DNA of 63,364 nt from UMGS1532 sp045594795 (GCA_045594795.1 JAZNZF010000048.1:1-63364); one strand, 5' to 3'; positions 34,454-44,164 are shown, counted from the stretch's first letter. Numbers and translations: made by a program. Notes: generated by a model from the letters alone, not told the origin.

Positions 34454-35186
34454 AATAAGTATCCCTTATTTCTTTTGGTAGGTTTGTTGGTATATCAAAA
34501 AGCTTTATATATTCCTTTGAGGAGTGCATAGAAATACACTCGCCGTGGGCTATCAAGTTATGGTCTAAAACCGATACGTTAATGCTATTACAAGCAGCTA
34601 TTATTTTACGTGTTTGATACACATCCTGAGGAGAAGGAATGGCAAAACCGCTTGGGTGATTGTGCACGATTATTGCCATTGTGGCTTGGTTGTTTATTAG
34701 GGTTTCAATAATTTTACGCACGTCGATTATAACCGAATCTATAGTTCCTTTGGCAAGTATATCAAAAGAAAGCGCCCTATAGCAATTATCCATACTAACA
34801 AGCCCTAACACCTCTTCGGAAAAGCCTGCATACTTACCTAAAAGATAATCGCTTACCTTATTCATATTATTTAAAACGGTAACCTGTTGATATTTGCTAT
34901 AGTTATATGCACGCGCAGCCGGAAGTATAGCCTTAATTAAGCATGCCGTATTCTCGGATATACCCGGTGTTTTTATAAGCTCTTCGTAGGGCGCATCAAA
35001 GAGTGCGTAAAGTGAGCCGAATTTATCTAAAATTTTATGGGCAAGCTCGTTTGTGTCCCTACGCGGAATGGTATAAAAAAGCAGCATTTCGAGAATGTTG
35101 TGGTCTTCAAAATTTTCAAAACCACCTTCTCTTATAAAGCGCTTTTTCAAACGTGCGCGATGCCCTGAATGGTCATAAGTTGCCAC
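34434..35186 (-). CDS. radC: RadC/JAB-domain protein
   Basis: A 250-residue protein with an N-terminal helix-hairpin-helix region (LIKTPGISENTACLIKAI near 70-87) and a C-terminal JAB/MPN domain. The metal motif IVHNHPSG...D is present (HNHPSGFAIPSPQD near 186), so the metalloprotease-like site looks intact. The link to DNA repair is historical and uncertain. The start is GTG 35186, with AGGGTGA five bases before it, and a promoter is at 35202-35231. Confidence 0.92.
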   Translation of the reverse strand: MATYDHSGHRARLKKRFIREGGFENFEDHNILEMLLFYTIPRRDTNELAHKILDKFGSLYALFDAPYEELIKTPGISENTACLIKAILPAARAYNYSKYQQVTVLNNMNKVSDYLLGKYAGFSEEVLGLVSMDNCYRALSFDILAKGTIDSVIIDVRKIIETLINNQATMAIIVHNHPSGFAIPSPQDVYQTRKIIAACNSINVSVLDHNLIAHGECISMHSSKEYIKLFDIPTNLPKEIRDTYYANFHH

Positions 35187-35201
35187 AATATCACCCTAAA
35201 T

Positions 35202-35231
35202 ATATTATCTTTTAAAGTATATATCAATCAA
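35202..35231 (-). promoter_or_regulatory. Probable promoter of radC
   Basis: Minus strand: TTGATT (35226-35231), 18 bases, TAATAT (35202-35207). Confidence 0.5.
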
Positions 35232-35289
35232 AGTCTTTTTGGAAGACATAAATTGTGTTATACTATACCTTAAGAAATGGGGTGGTAGA

Positions 35290-36255
35290 ATGAAAAGCTT
35301 TACGGTAAGCCAAAACGATGCAGATAAACGACTTGATAAGTTTTTAGAAAAAGTAGCACCCAAGCTACCTAAAAGCCTTATGTATAAGTATATTAGGCTA
35401 AAGCGCATAAAGGTAAACCGCAAGCGCGCCGAAATTAATACGCGCCTTAAAGTCGGTGATGTTGTAGAAGCTTATATTGGCGACGAGTTTTTTGAAAGTG
35501 TAGCGCCAAAGTACGATTTTCTTTCTGCCTCAAAAGCTATTAACATTGTCTATGAAGACGAGAATATTATGCTAATAGACAAGCCCCAAGGCCTTTTAGT
35601 GCACCCCGACGATAAGGAATATTGCGACACGATGATTGCCCGTATTCAGCGGTATTTGTACGAAAAGGGTGAATATAATCCAAGTGAAGAAAACACATTT
35701 GCACCCTCCCTCGCTAACCGCATAGACCGCAACACAGGCGGTATTGTACTTGCTGCTAAAAATGCCGAGGCGCTACGGATTTTGTGCGATAAAATTAAAT
35801 TCCGCGAGCTTGATAAGTTCTACCTTGCCGCAGTTCACGGTGTACCTAAAAAGGCAGAAGCTCTTTTAGAAGGCTACTTGGAAAAGAACGAACAAAAAAA
35901 TATAGTGTTTGTGCAGAAAAACAAAACCGACGATAACAAGCTTATTAGAACTGCCTATAAAACCCTTGCAACAAAAGGCGGCAACGCGCTTTTAGAGGTG
36001 GAACTGCTTACGGGTAGAACTCATCAGATAAGGGCGCACTTGGCGTCTATCGGCCACGCGCTGTTAGGTGACGGAAAGTACAGTAAAATTGGCACTGCCG
36101 ATAAAAAACTCGGCTACCGCCACCATGCGCTTTACTCCTATCGCCTGCGCTTTAACTTTAAAACCGATGCTGGCATTTTAAACTACCTTAACGGAAAAGA
36201 ATTCACAGCCCCAAACGTATGGTTCGCAGATGAGTTTGGGTATACAATAAAATAA
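35290..36255 (+). CDS. RluA-family rRNA/tRNA pseudouridine synthase
   Basis: A 321-residue enzyme converting uridine to pseudouridine in RNA. An N-terminal S4 domain (RLDKFLEKVAPKLP...RLKRIKVNRKR) is followed by the catalytic domain with NRIDRNTGGIVLAAK near residue 143, where the Asp after RI is catalytic, and LTGRTHQIRAHLASIGHALLG near 240. I use ATG 35290, with GGGGTGGTAG before it, in place of an ATG 51 bases upstream that overlaps the TATACT promoter element at 35259-35264. Target nucleotide unknown. Confidence 0.93.
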   Translation: MKSFTVSQNDADKRLDKFLEKVAPKLPKSLMYKYIRLKRIKVNRKRAEINTRLKVGDVVEAYIGDEFFESVAPKYDFLSASKAINIVYEDENIMLIDKPQGLLVHPDDKEYCDTMIARIQRYLYEKGEYNPSEENTFAPSLANRIDRNTGGIVLAAKNAEALRILCDKIKFRELDKFYLAAVHGVPKKAEALLEGYLEKNEQKNIVFVQKNKTDDNKLIRTAYKTLATKGGNALLEVELLTGRTHQIRAHLASIGHALLGDGKYSKIGTADKKLGYRHHALYSYRLRFNFKTDAGILNYLNGKEFTAPNVWFADEFGYTIK

Positions 36256-36272
36256 AAAGCACGCAAAAGAAT

Positions 36273-36296
36273 AACCCCGAGGTAAACCTCGGGGTT
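36273..36296. terminator. Terminator between rluA-type gene and tsf
   Basis: AACCCCGAGG-TAAA-CCTCGGGGTT is a perfect hairpin between two convergent genes. On the minus strand it is followed by a T-rich stretch. Confidence 0.8.
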
Positions 36297-36313
36297 TAGT
36301 GTTTAAATTATGA

Positions 36314-37408
36314 TTATTTCATCATTGAAGCAACTTCGTCTGCAAAGTTGTCTTCACGTTTTTGGATACCTTCGCCCTTTTCGAAACGAACGTAATCTAC
36401 AATAGCGATTTCGCCGCCAAGTTCTTTTGCGGTGTTAGCAATATACTGAGCAACGGTCATGCTATCATCCATAACGAATTCCTGCTCAAGTAGACAGATT
36501 TCCTTAAGCTGCTTAGCAAGACGACCTTGAACAAGACCTGCGAAAATCTTGTTATCAGCAATTTCTGCTTTGCGAGCAACAGCGGTAGAAGCAAGAGTTG
36601 CAAGAGCTTCTTTAGAAATGAAGTTTACAAAATTCTTCTTCTGCTTAGCGTCAAGACCTTGGTAAACAGAGATATCCTCGTCGCTCCATTTCTTATTAGC
36701 AATTACTTCTTCAATAAGGCTATTAAGAATTGGAATAGGAAGTGAATCAGGCTTGTTGAGAGCGCTATCAATAGTGAAGGACTTCATCTTTTGGAGTTCT
36801 TCATCAGAAATGTTTGCTTTGCTTAAATATTCAGGGTTTTGAGCAGCAATCTGCATTGCAATTGCTTTACCCATAGCAGCAAACTCGGGTTTAGCTGCGA
36901 TTTCGTCGCTTGTATCGAACTTAGCAAGAACGCCGATAGAGTTACCTGCATGAACGTAAGCAGAGGTGATTCCCTCATAGCGAACAAAACGACGGATAGA
37001 AAGGTTCTCGCGGAATTTCAAAAAGATTTCCTGAACCATTTCTTCAACGGTAGCGCCAGCTTCGTTCTTGCACTGAAGAAGAGCAGGAACGTCGGCGGGG
37101 TTCTGTTCTGCAGCAATTTTAGCAACATTTGTTACGAATGCTTTAAATTCATCATTGGAACCAACGAAGTCGGTCTCAGAGTTAGCCTCAACAACGGCTG
37201 CAATACCGTTTTCGCAGAAAGTAACAACAGCGCCTTCTGCAGCGACGCGGTCTGCTTTTTTAGCTTGTGAAGCAAGACCCTTTTCGCGAAGATAATCGAC
37301 AGCCTTGTCCATATCGCCGTCGCACTCTACCAAAGCTTTTTTACAATCCATCATACCGCAGCCAGTCTTCTCGCGAAGTGCCTGCACGTCTTTAGCTGTG
37401 AATGCCAT
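36314..37408 (-). CDS. tsf: Elongation factor Ts, with an extra internal segment
   Basis: Nucleotide-exchange factor for EF-Tu. The N-terminal UBA domain (LREKTGCGMMDCKKALVECD), the TDFV motif (NSETDFVGSND, residues 77-86) and the C-terminal FEKGEGIQKREDNFADEVA are all normal. At 364 residues it is longer than the usual ~300: by eye about 60 extra residues lie around 222-286, just before the segment VQGRLAKQLKEICLLEQEFV that continues the family pattern. The frame is open and the reading is in register on both sides, so it looks like a genuine insertion. Downstream of rpsB by 37 bases. Confidence 0.93.
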   Translation of the reverse strand: MAFTAKDVQALREKTGCGMMDCKKALVECDGDMDKAVDYLREKGLASQAKKADRVAAEGAVVTFCENGIAAVVEANSETDFVGSNDEFKAFVTNVAKIAAEQNPADVPALLQCKNEAGATVEEMVQEIFLKFRENLSIRRFVRYEGITSAYVHAGNSIGVLAKFDTSDEIAAKPEFAAMGKAIAMQIAAQNPEYLSKANISDEELQKMKSFTIDSALNKPDSLPIPILNSLIEEVIANKKWSDEDISVYQGLDAKQKKNFVNFISKEALATLASTAVARKAEIADNKIFAGLVQGRLAKQLKEICLLEQEFVMDDSMTVAQYIANTAKELGGEIAIVDYVRFEKGEGIQKREDNFADEVASMMK

Positions 37409-37445
37409 TTATATAACCTCCAATTAAAGTTACTTTAAATATATA

Positions 37446-38234
37446 TTATTGGGCAGCGTCTTCTGCAGCAATTTCTTCTACTGCAGCTGCTTCTTGAGCT
37501 TCCTCAGAAACCTCTACTACCTCTTCGCCCTCTGTAGCTGCAGAACCCTGCTCACCCTGTCTGCCTTCGATAACTGCAGCAGCCATAGTCTGAGTGATAA
37601 GCTTAACAGCACGGATAGCATCGTCGTTACCGGGGATTACGTAGTCAACTTCATCTGGGTCGCAGTTGGTATCAACAATAGCTACGATGGGAATACCTAA
37701 CTTGTGAGCCTCTTGAACTGCAATCTTTTCTTTTCTTGGGTCAACGATGAAAAGTGCGCCGGGGATTTTGTGCATATCTTGGATACCGCCTAAGAACTTC
37801 TCAAGCTTTTCGATTTCAAGGTTAAGTTTGATAACCTCTTTTTTAGGTAAAAGCTCGAAAGTACCGTCGTCACGCATGCCGCGGAGCTGATTCAAACGGT
37901 CGATTCTTTGACGAATGGTGCGGAAGTTGGTAAGCATACCGCCTAACCAACGCGCATTAACATAAGGCATACCGCAAGCCTCTGCGTCTTCCTTAACAGA
38001 ATCCTGAGCCTGCTTTTTGGTGCCTACAAACAGAATGTCTTTACCCTCTGCAGAAAGGTCGCGAACGAACATATAAGCATCGTTAAGCTTTTTAACGGTT
38101 TTCTGCAAATCGATAATGTAAATTCCATTTCTCTCAGTAAAGATGTACTGAGACATTTTGGGGTTCCAGCGTCTTGTAAGGTGGCCGAAATGAACGCCTG
38201 CCTCTAAAAGCTGTTTCATTGATACTACTGACAT
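37446..38234 (-). CDS. rpsB: 30S ribosomal protein S2
   Basis: Structural protein of the small subunit. The 262 residues begin VVSMKQLLEAGVHFGHLTRR and contain the standard S2 blocks (FVGTKKQAQ near 69, RWLGGMLTNF near 95, AIVDTNCDPD near 188). The C-terminal ~35 residues are an acidic, glutamate- and alanine-rich tail, a common variable end. Transcribed from 38347-38375 through a structured leader; tsf follows. Confidence 0.97.
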   Translation of the reverse strand: MSVVSMKQLLEAGVHFGHLTRRWNPKMSQYIFTERNGIYIIDLQKTVKKLNDAYMFVRDLSAEGKDILFVGTKKQAQDSVKEDAEACGMPYVNARWLGGMLTNFRTIRQRIDRLNQLRGMRDDGTFELLPKKEVIKLNLEIEKLEKFLGGIQDMHKIPGALFIVDPRKEKIAVQEAHKLGIPIVAIVDTNCDPDEVDYVIPGNDDAIRAVKLITQTMAAAVIEGRQGEQGSAATEGEEVVEVSEEAQEAAAVEEIAAEDAAQ

Positions 38235-38261
38235 TTGATTGTCCTCCTTAGGTTTTACCTC

Positions 38262-38312
38262 TACTCCTGCTGACCGGTGGATAAAATATCCGGCACCTGC
38301 CCTGGCGGAGTA
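38262..38312 (-). ncRNA. Candidate structured leader of rpsB
   Basis: In the ~110-base leader between the promoter and rpsB the outer arms TACTCC and GGAGTA (38262-38267, 38307-38312) can pair around an inner hairpin GGATATTTTATCC and other GC-rich complementary segments. S2 often represses its own mRNA in other bacteria, so an autoregulatory leader is a reasonable inference; no known Rfam model was checked. Confidence 0.45.
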
Positions 38313-38346
38313 TGTGAAATTTAGCCGCTAATAGTGCAGCCTAATG

Positions 38347-38375
38347 ATTATATCACAATAAAACGAAATAATCAA
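38347..38375 (-). promoter_or_regulatory. Sigma-A promoter of rpsB-tsf
   Basis: Minus strand: TTGATT (38370-38375), 17 bases, TATAAT (38347-38352). Confidence 0.7.
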
Positions 38376-38398
38376 TACTTTTTTAAAATTTTTTTATT

Positions 38399-40426
38399 TT
38401 AATTCAAGGTGTTTATGCGCCTCCAAAGGTCGCTTATTTCCTTGCGCATTCCACTATGCTCTAATCTTTGAAGTGCAGGGTCGCGAGTGAGCATATCGGT
38501 GGCTGCCTTTCCAGCCTCCTCAAGCACCCTCATATCACAGCTGAGGTCAGCAATTCTGAACTGCGGCAGTCCGTGTTGGCGGTTGCCTAAAAAATCGCCC
38601 GGTCCACGAAGTTTTAGGTCTTGGTCGGCAATTTTAAAACCGTCGGTAGTTTTGCACATTATGTTAAGGCGTTCGTTTTTCTTGGGGTCTTTTATATCGG
38701 TTATAAGTACGCAAGAGGATTTATCCTTGCCTCTGCCAACCCTACCGCGAAGCTGATGCAACTGCGAAAGCCCAAACCTCTCGGCATTTTCTATAACCAT
38801 TATGGTAGCGTTGGGCACGTCTACACCCACCTCGACAACGGTGGTGGCTATTAGCAATTGAATTTTACCCTCTGAGAAGGCGCGCATTGTTTTTTCTTTC
38901 TCGTCTGCCTTTTGTTTGCCGTGTAAAAGCCCCAAGCTGTAACCCTTGAACTCACCTTCTTTAAGCTCCTCATAATAAAGGGTTGCGGGTACACCAAAGC
39001 TGTTTTCACCCTCCTCTACAAGTGGGCAAACTATATACGCTTGGTTTCCGTTTTCGATGTGCTTTTTTATATATCCGTACACACGCTTACGCAAGGACGA
39101 ATTAACACTATAGGTTTCAATAGGATGTCTGCCACGAGGCAGAGCCGAAATAACGCTTAAATCGAGGTCACCGTAAAGTATAAGCGCTAATGTTCTTGGA
39201 ATCGGTGTTGCCGACATAACAAGTACGTGCGGATTTTTGCCCTTTGTTGCTAAAGAGGCGCGTTGTGCCACACCAAAACGATGCTGTTCGTCGGTGACCA
39301 CAAGCCCTAAGTTTTTGAACTGTACATCGCCTTGGATAAGCGCCTGTGTACCGATTACGATATCCACCTCACCGCTTTGTAGTTGTTCTTTAATTTTTGT
39401 TTTCTCGCTTTTTTTGGTAGAGCCTAAAAGCAGTTTTACGTTAATGCCCGTATCCTTTAAAAGCCCGCTTACAGTAGAAAAATGCTGTTCGGCTAAAATT
39501 TCGGTTGGCGCCATCATAGCACTTTGCATTTTACATAAAGCGGCAGAGTGCATAAGGGCTGTGGCTACAGCGGTTTTACCCGAGCCAACATCACCCTCTA
39601 TAAGTCTGTTCATCTGTCTTCCGGACATCATATCGGCAGCACATTCGTTTATTGCCTTTAACTGACCCTCGGTTAAGGTAAAAGGTAAAAGCGCAGTAAA
39701 TTCGTCTATATACAGGCGCTCAAGTATGGTACCGCTTTTCTGTAGATTTTTGGTTTTCATAGCGGCAATGCCTGTTCTGAAAACAAGTAGTTCTTCAAAC
39801 ACCAAGCGTCTGCGCGCCACCTCTAAGCTTTGCTCGTTTTGTGGGAAATGTATGTTTCTTAAGGCAAAATCGAGGTCGCAAAGCCTATACTTACTTTTTA
39901 TATAATCGGGAATGGGGTCTTCGGGGATAAACTCTAACGCATTTTTTTGGGCTTTTCTAATATTGCTTTGATAAAGCCCTGCTGTAGTAGGATAAACAGG
40001 GGTTATTACAGCACTCCCCTCGTCGATAATTTCGGGTGAGGACATTGCCCTATTACCGCCCGAGCCCGTAATTTTACCATAGAAGACATAACTCTTGCCC
40101 TTTTTTATGCTTGCCGCTAAATACTTATTATTGAAAAGGGTTACGGTTATAAGGCCACTTTCATCAGCGGCGGCAAACTTATAAAGCACCATATTATTAC
40201 GGGTATGTTGCTCGTCTACATCGGTTAGCACCTTTGCCTTTACTGCACAAACCGAATCTGTTACCGCGTTATATATGGGTGTTATTTTTGAATAGTCGCG
40301 ATAATCCCTTGGATAGTAGCGCAAAAGGGCATAGACAGTACTTATGCCAAGCTTTTTAAAAAGCTTGGCACGAGCTTCGCCTATACCCTTTAAATATTGA
40401 ATATCCCGTGATGCCACAAGCGGCAC
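38399..40426 (-). CDS. recG: ATP-dependent DNA helicase RecG
   Basis: Remodels stalled replication forks and branched DNA. The 675 residues comprise an N-terminal wedge/OB domain, helicase domain 1 with LIEGDVGSGKTAVA (Walker A, near 276) and TDEQHRFGV (DEQH box, near 377), and helicase domain 2 with QLRGRVGRGKDKSSC (motif VI, near 560). It follows the DAK2 gene by 13 bases on the same strand, the order Asp23-DAK2-recG being widespread in Firmicutes. Confidence 0.96.
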   Translation of the reverse strand: MPLVASRDIQYLKGIGEARAKLFKKLGISTVYALLRYYPRDYRDYSKITPIYNAVTDSVCAVKAKVLTDVDEQHTRNNMVLYKFAAADESGLITVTLFNNKYLAASIKKGKSYVFYGKITGSGGNRAMSSPEIIDEGSAVITPVYPTTAGLYQSNIRKAQKNALEFIPEDPIPDYIKSKYRLCDLDFALRNIHFPQNEQSLEVARRRLVFEELLVFRTGIAAMKTKNLQKSGTILERLYIDEFTALLPFTLTEGQLKAINECAADMMSGRQMNRLIEGDVGSGKTAVATALMHSAALCKMQSAMMAPTEILAEQHFSTVSGLLKDTGINVKLLLGSTKKSEKTKIKEQLQSGEVDIVIGTQALIQGDVQFKNLGLVVTDEQHRFGVAQRASLATKGKNPHVLVMSATPIPRTLALILYGDLDLSVISALPRGRHPIETYSVNSSLRKRVYGYIKKHIENGNQAYIVCPLVEEGENSFGVPATLYYEELKEGEFKGYSLGLLHGKQKADEKEKTMRAFSEGKIQLLIATTVVEVGVDVPNATIMVIENAERFGLSQLHQLRGRVGRGKDKSSCVLITDIKDPKKNERLNIMCKTTDGFKIADQDLKLRGPGDFLGNRQHGLPQFRIADLSCDMRVLEEAGKAATDMLTRDPALQRLEHSGMRKEISDLWRRINTLN

Positions 40427-40439
40427 CTCCGTAATTTAT

Positions 40440-42110
40440 TTATTCAACAGATATAACAAAGTAGTACACCGGCTGACCGCCGTTTACCAAGGTTACCTCT
40501 GCCTGATTTCCAACCTTTGCCGTAACTGCTGCCTGAATTTTTTCGGCAACCGATTCTTTAACATCTTCGCCAAAGATTAGGGTGATATATGATGTATCCT
40601 TTTTTACGAGTGACTTTGTTAGCTTAACAACGCTTTTCTCAAGGTCTATATCTGTAAAGGCAATTTTGCCGTTTGCCATACAAAGCAGTTCGCCCTTCTT
40701 TATTTGGTGACCATCGAAATCGCTATCCCTTGCGGCGTAGGTTATCTGACCTGTAGAAACCTTTTCATAAGCTAAGCGCATAGCCGTAGCGTTATCCTTA
40801 TAATCGGCATCGGGGTCGAAAGCCAACATTGCCGAAATTCCTTGCGGAATTGTTCTGGTTTGTAAAACAATAACCTTGCGTGTTGCAAGAGGCACCGCCT
40901 GTTCGGCTGCCATTATTATGTTTTTATTGTTAGGTAGAACAAATACCGTTTCGGCAGGTGTAAGCTCTATAGCCTTTAAAATATCGTCGGTACTTGGGTT
41001 CATTGTCTGTCCGCCCGAAACTATGGTATCTACACCGATTTCGCGGAACAGCATTTCCAAACCTTCGCCTGCACATACCGAAACAAAGCCGTACGGGTTT
41101 TCTTTTGGCGCGGGGGTGTAAACCTCGGTTTTCTCTAAGTTCTCGGTAGGTTTAGGCTGCTTTGAATCGTGCTTTGCGCGTTCGTGCTGGTCGCGCATAT
41201 TTTCAACCTTCATATTGGTTAATTGACCGAATGTCAAGCCCTTTTCAAAGGCATTACCGGGATGGTCGGTATGAACGTGAACCTTAATTATTTCGTCGTC
41301 ATCTACCACAACTACGCAGTCACCAATAGTTTCTAAATAAGCGCGAAGGTCGGCGGGGTTGCTGTTGGTATCTTCGCGTTTTACTATAAACTCGGTACAG
41401 TAGGTAAAGGTGATTTCGCCCTCATACTCGGCAGCGGCATTATAGCCACCCTCGTTTTCTGAAGACGCTACCTCTGCCACAGCATTTTTAGTGGGTATTA
41501 TTTCGCCCTTCTCAAATACCGAGAGCATACCTTCCATTATTACAACAAGACCTTTACCGCCCGCATCAACAACACCTGCTTTTTTAAGTACAGGTAAAAT
41601 TTCGGGGGTTTCGGCAAGGGCTTTGTTTGCGCCCTGCAAAGCCGCTTTAAAGGTTTCTAATTCGTCGGCGCCTGTAGCAGCTGCTTTTTTAGCATACTCG
41701 CCCGCTACGCGAACAACGGTTAGAATGGTACCCTCGGTTGGCTTCATAACTGCCTTGTATGCCGCCTCAGCACCCATCGTGAATGCGTTTGCTACATCCT
41801 TGCCACCTGCTGTTTCAAGGTCTTTAAAACCGTTTGCAAAGCCCCTGAAAATAAGCGACAGTATAACGCCCGAGTTACCTCTTGCGCCGCGAAGCAATGC
41901 AGAAGCTACTACCTTTGCTACCTCGCCTATAGTGGCATCGTTTATACGTGCAACCTCTTTAGAGGCGTTTGAAATTGTCATTGACATATTTGTTCCGGTA
42001 TCGCCATCGGGCACCGGAAAAACATTAAGCTCATCCACTGCGGTACGGTTGTTTGAGATGTTATTTGAAGCAGATATAATCGCGTCGCGCAGGGTATTTC
42101 CGTTTAACAA
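40440..42110 (-). CDS. DAK2-domain protein, FakA/YloV type
   Basis: A 556-residue protein. The N-terminal DAK2 kinase domain holds the ATP/Mg site VFPVPDGDTGTNMSMT near residue 32 and LLRGARGNSGVILS near 93; the middle and C-terminal DegV-like region contains VHVHTDHPG near 261. In FakA this protein phosphorylates fatty acids bound to FakB/DegV proteins; a DegV-family protein is present at 14684-15547. It lies directly after the Asp23 gene (17 bases). Assignment as fatty acid kinase follows family knowledge. Confidence 0.92.
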   Translation of the reverse strand: MLNGNTLRDAIISASNNISNNRTAVDELNVFPVPDGDTGTNMSMTISNASKEVARINDATIGEVAKVVASALLRGARGNSGVILSLIFRGFANGFKDLETAGGKDVANAFTMGAEAAYKAVMKPTEGTILTVVRVAGEYAKKAAATGADELETFKAALQGANKALAETPEILPVLKKAGVVDAGGKGLVVIMEGMLSVFEKGEIIPTKNAVAEVASSENEGGYNAAAEYEGEITFTYCTEFIVKREDTNSNPADLRAYLETIGDCVVVVDDDEIIKVHVHTDHPGNAFEKGLTFGQLTNMKVENMRDQHERAKHDSKQPKPTENLEKTEVYTPAPKENPYGFVSVCAGEGLEMLFREIGVDTIVSGGQTMNPSTDDILKAIELTPAETVFVLPNNKNIIMAAEQAVPLATRKVIVLQTRTIPQGISAMLAFDPDADYKDNATAMRLAYEKVSTGQITYAARDSDFDGHQIKKGELLCMANGKIAFTDIDLEKSVVKLTKSLVKKDTSYITLIFGEDVKESVAEKIQAAVTAKVGNQAEVTLVNGGQPVYYFVISVE

Positions 42111-42127
42111 AATTGAACACTCCTTTG

Positions 42128-42478
42128 TTATTCAGTAACGATAGCGTCTACGCGAACCGTAACCTTGGATACGTCTATTCCTGTAGCATTTTTAACGGTA
42201 TACTTAACCGCCTCTGTAATGCTGTTAGCAATAGTGTTTATATTTATACCGTATATAACGGCAATATGCAAATCTACAGCAACGGTGTTAATATCACCGC
42301 TTACTTGAATACCTTTATCAATATAATTATTACGTTTAAAAACATTAAATATTTTCTGCTTGCGGCTTGGTACCATACCAACCACACCATAGCAGCTTTG
42401 AACCGAGTGACCTATAAGCTTTGCCAAATACTCGTTAGAAAAGCAAACGGTTCCGTTCATGGTTTCGTAAGAAATCAT
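42128..42478 (-). CDS. Asp23/Gls24 family protein (YloU type)
   Basis: A 116-residue member of the Asp23 family. The sequence IAVIYGININTIANSITEAV and the closing VTVRVDAIV fit the small alkaline-shock fold. It is cotranscribed with the DAK2 gene, the normal YloU-YloV pairing, and its start is 21 bases from the end of the oligopeptide-binding lipoprotein gene. No membrane helix is visible; function in the family is envelope-related but not defined. Confidence 0.92.
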   Translation of the reverse strand: MISYETMNGTVCFSNEYLAKLIGHSVQSCYGVVGMVPSRKQKIFNVFKRNNYIDKGIQVSGDINTVAVDLHIAVIYGININTIANSITEAVKYTVKNATGIDVSKVTVRVDAIVTE

Positions 42479-42499
42479 ATTAATATCCCCCTTGAAATT

Positions 42500-44164
42500 T
42501 TATTTTATTTTAACCTTTTCTATTCCGCCAAACACATCTGTTATGCCTATGCTAACACCCGATATATCTGTAGCATAGCTTACCATTCCCGTGCGGTAAC
42601 AAATCGGAATAATTGGCATTTCGCCAAAGAAAGCGGTTGCAACGTCCCTTGCGGTTGCCTCGCCCTTATACATTTTAGCCACCGCGCGTGCGGTATCACC
42701 CGCAGGGTCTTTTTGAGCCTCGGGTTTAGAGGCAGTGTCTGACGAAGCTGTGTCTGCCGAAGCGGTATTAGAACTATTAGAAGTGTTATCGGCAGTAACC
42801 GCCTTGTTCTTATAGCTTATACCGTATGCAGCGCTACCACCTTTTGTTACAAGCTCGGTTATATCCATATTATTGCCTATGGCAACCTCTGCAATGTATA
42901 AATCAAAATGGCCTTTTTTTAGTGCGTAGGTGTAATCACTCCACCCGTACTTACTAACATTTAACTTTATACCCGCCGCTTTTAACTGAGTTTTTATAAG
43001 CTCGGCCGCGGCAGTACGCCAAGGATTATCCTTATAGCATATAAGATTTAGGGTAAGTCTTTCGCCCACTTGATTTACATAGTATCCGCTATTATCCTTT
43101 TTATTATATCCTATTTTATCCAATAGTGCAAGATAAACATTTTCGTTTATCTGATTTTCTACCGAAGCGGTAATGTTATCACCCTGCGACCAATCGGGAT
43201 GGAAGATGCTGTTTGTGGGTACTGCGTTTTGGTAATACGCCTCCTGAGTAATATCACTGCGGTCTATCGCTGTAGACACTGCCTGACGCATATCACAGTT
43301 TGCCATAAGCCCCGATTCCATATTGGTGCCAAGGTAAACCAAGTTGTTTGAGTTTACCGATTTATATTTGCCACGCACCTGCAAAAGCTTGCAATCCGAA
43401 AGGTCGGAATAATGATAGGTTATGTTGCCTATCTGTAGGTTGTGCTTCAAAGCCTCTTGGTCTGGTGTGTTTATTAAATAGATGGTTTTAATGTTTGGTT
43501 TGTCACCATAATAATGCGTGTTTGCCTTTAGCTCTGTTTTGGCACTGTTTATGCTGTATCTACCACAACTAATAGGTGGTATTTCTATATTATCACTACT
43601 GGTCTTTTTATCAGACCCTGCCTTATATATAGGGAAATCAAGCTGATTTATAAAATACGGGTCTTCCTTTTTAAGCTTAAATACAACAACGTTGTAAGAA
43701 GCCGACGACACCTCGCTTACATCCTCTAACCCATATTTATAACGAGTATCACTTTTCATTGCTTTTTTAGCGCAATACACCACGTCGTCTGCCGTAACGC
43801 TACTGCCATCAGAAAATGAGGCTGTGCGAAGGGTTACGGTTACCGTGCTTTTATTAGTATCTATTTTAGATGCAAGTCTGTACTGTGGGGTGAAGCTATT
43901 ATCAAGCTCTATTAACGGCTCGTACATAAGTGTAGATAAATTTCTGTTAAGCGCAGTTTTGGCGCTGTACGGGTTAAAGGAATCGGTAACACTGCAAGCG
44001 AGTGACAGCTTTAGTTTGCTTTCTTTTTCCTTTTCTTCCATTACCTCTGATGTAACACTGCTTTGCTCTAAATCAGTGCTACTGCTTTTATTGGGTGCTT
44101 TGCTGCAGCCACTAAGAAAAATTGCCGAACAAAGCAACATTAAAATAAGGCTTTTTATTTTCAT
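42500..44164 (-). CDS. Oligopeptide-binding lipoprotein (SBP family 5)
   Basis: A 554-residue extracellular substrate-binding protein. The N-terminus has a lipoprotein signal, ILMLLCSAIFLSGCSK, with the acylated Cys at residue 20. The SBP_bac_5 pattern follows: LMYEPLIELD near 90, TLRTASFSDGSSVTADDVVY near 120, and an unstructured Ser/Thr/Ala-rich stretch near 450-480. The permease and ATPase partners (Opp) are not adjacent, so it is an orphan here, possibly sharing a transporter encoded elsewhere. It sits between ymdB and the Asp23 gene. Confidence 0.9.
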   Translation of the reverse strand: MKIKSLILMLLCSAIFLSGCSKAPNKSSSTDLEQSSVTSEVMEEKEKESKLKLSLACSVTDSFNPYSAKTALNRNLSTLMYEPLIELDNSFTPQYRLASKIDTNKSTVTVTLRTASFSDGSSVTADDVVYCAKKAMKSDTRYKYGLEDVSEVSSASYNVVVFKLKKEDPYFINQLDFPIYKAGSDKKTSSDNIEIPPISCGRYSINSAKTELKANTHYYGDKPNIKTIYLINTPDQEALKHNLQIGNITYHYSDLSDCKLLQVRGKYKSVNSNNLVYLGTNMESGLMANCDMRQAVSTAIDRSDITQEAYYQNAVPTNSIFHPDWSQGDNITASVENQINENVYLALLDKIGYNKKDNSGYYVNQVGERLTLNLICYKDNPWRTAAAELIKTQLKAAGIKLNVSKYGWSDYTYALKKGHFDLYIAEVAIGNNMDITELVTKGGSAAYGISYKNKAVTADNTSNSSNTASADTASSDTASKPEAQKDPAGDTARAVAKMYKGEATARDVATAFFGEMPIIPICYRTGMVSYATDISGVSIGITDVFGGIEKVKIK

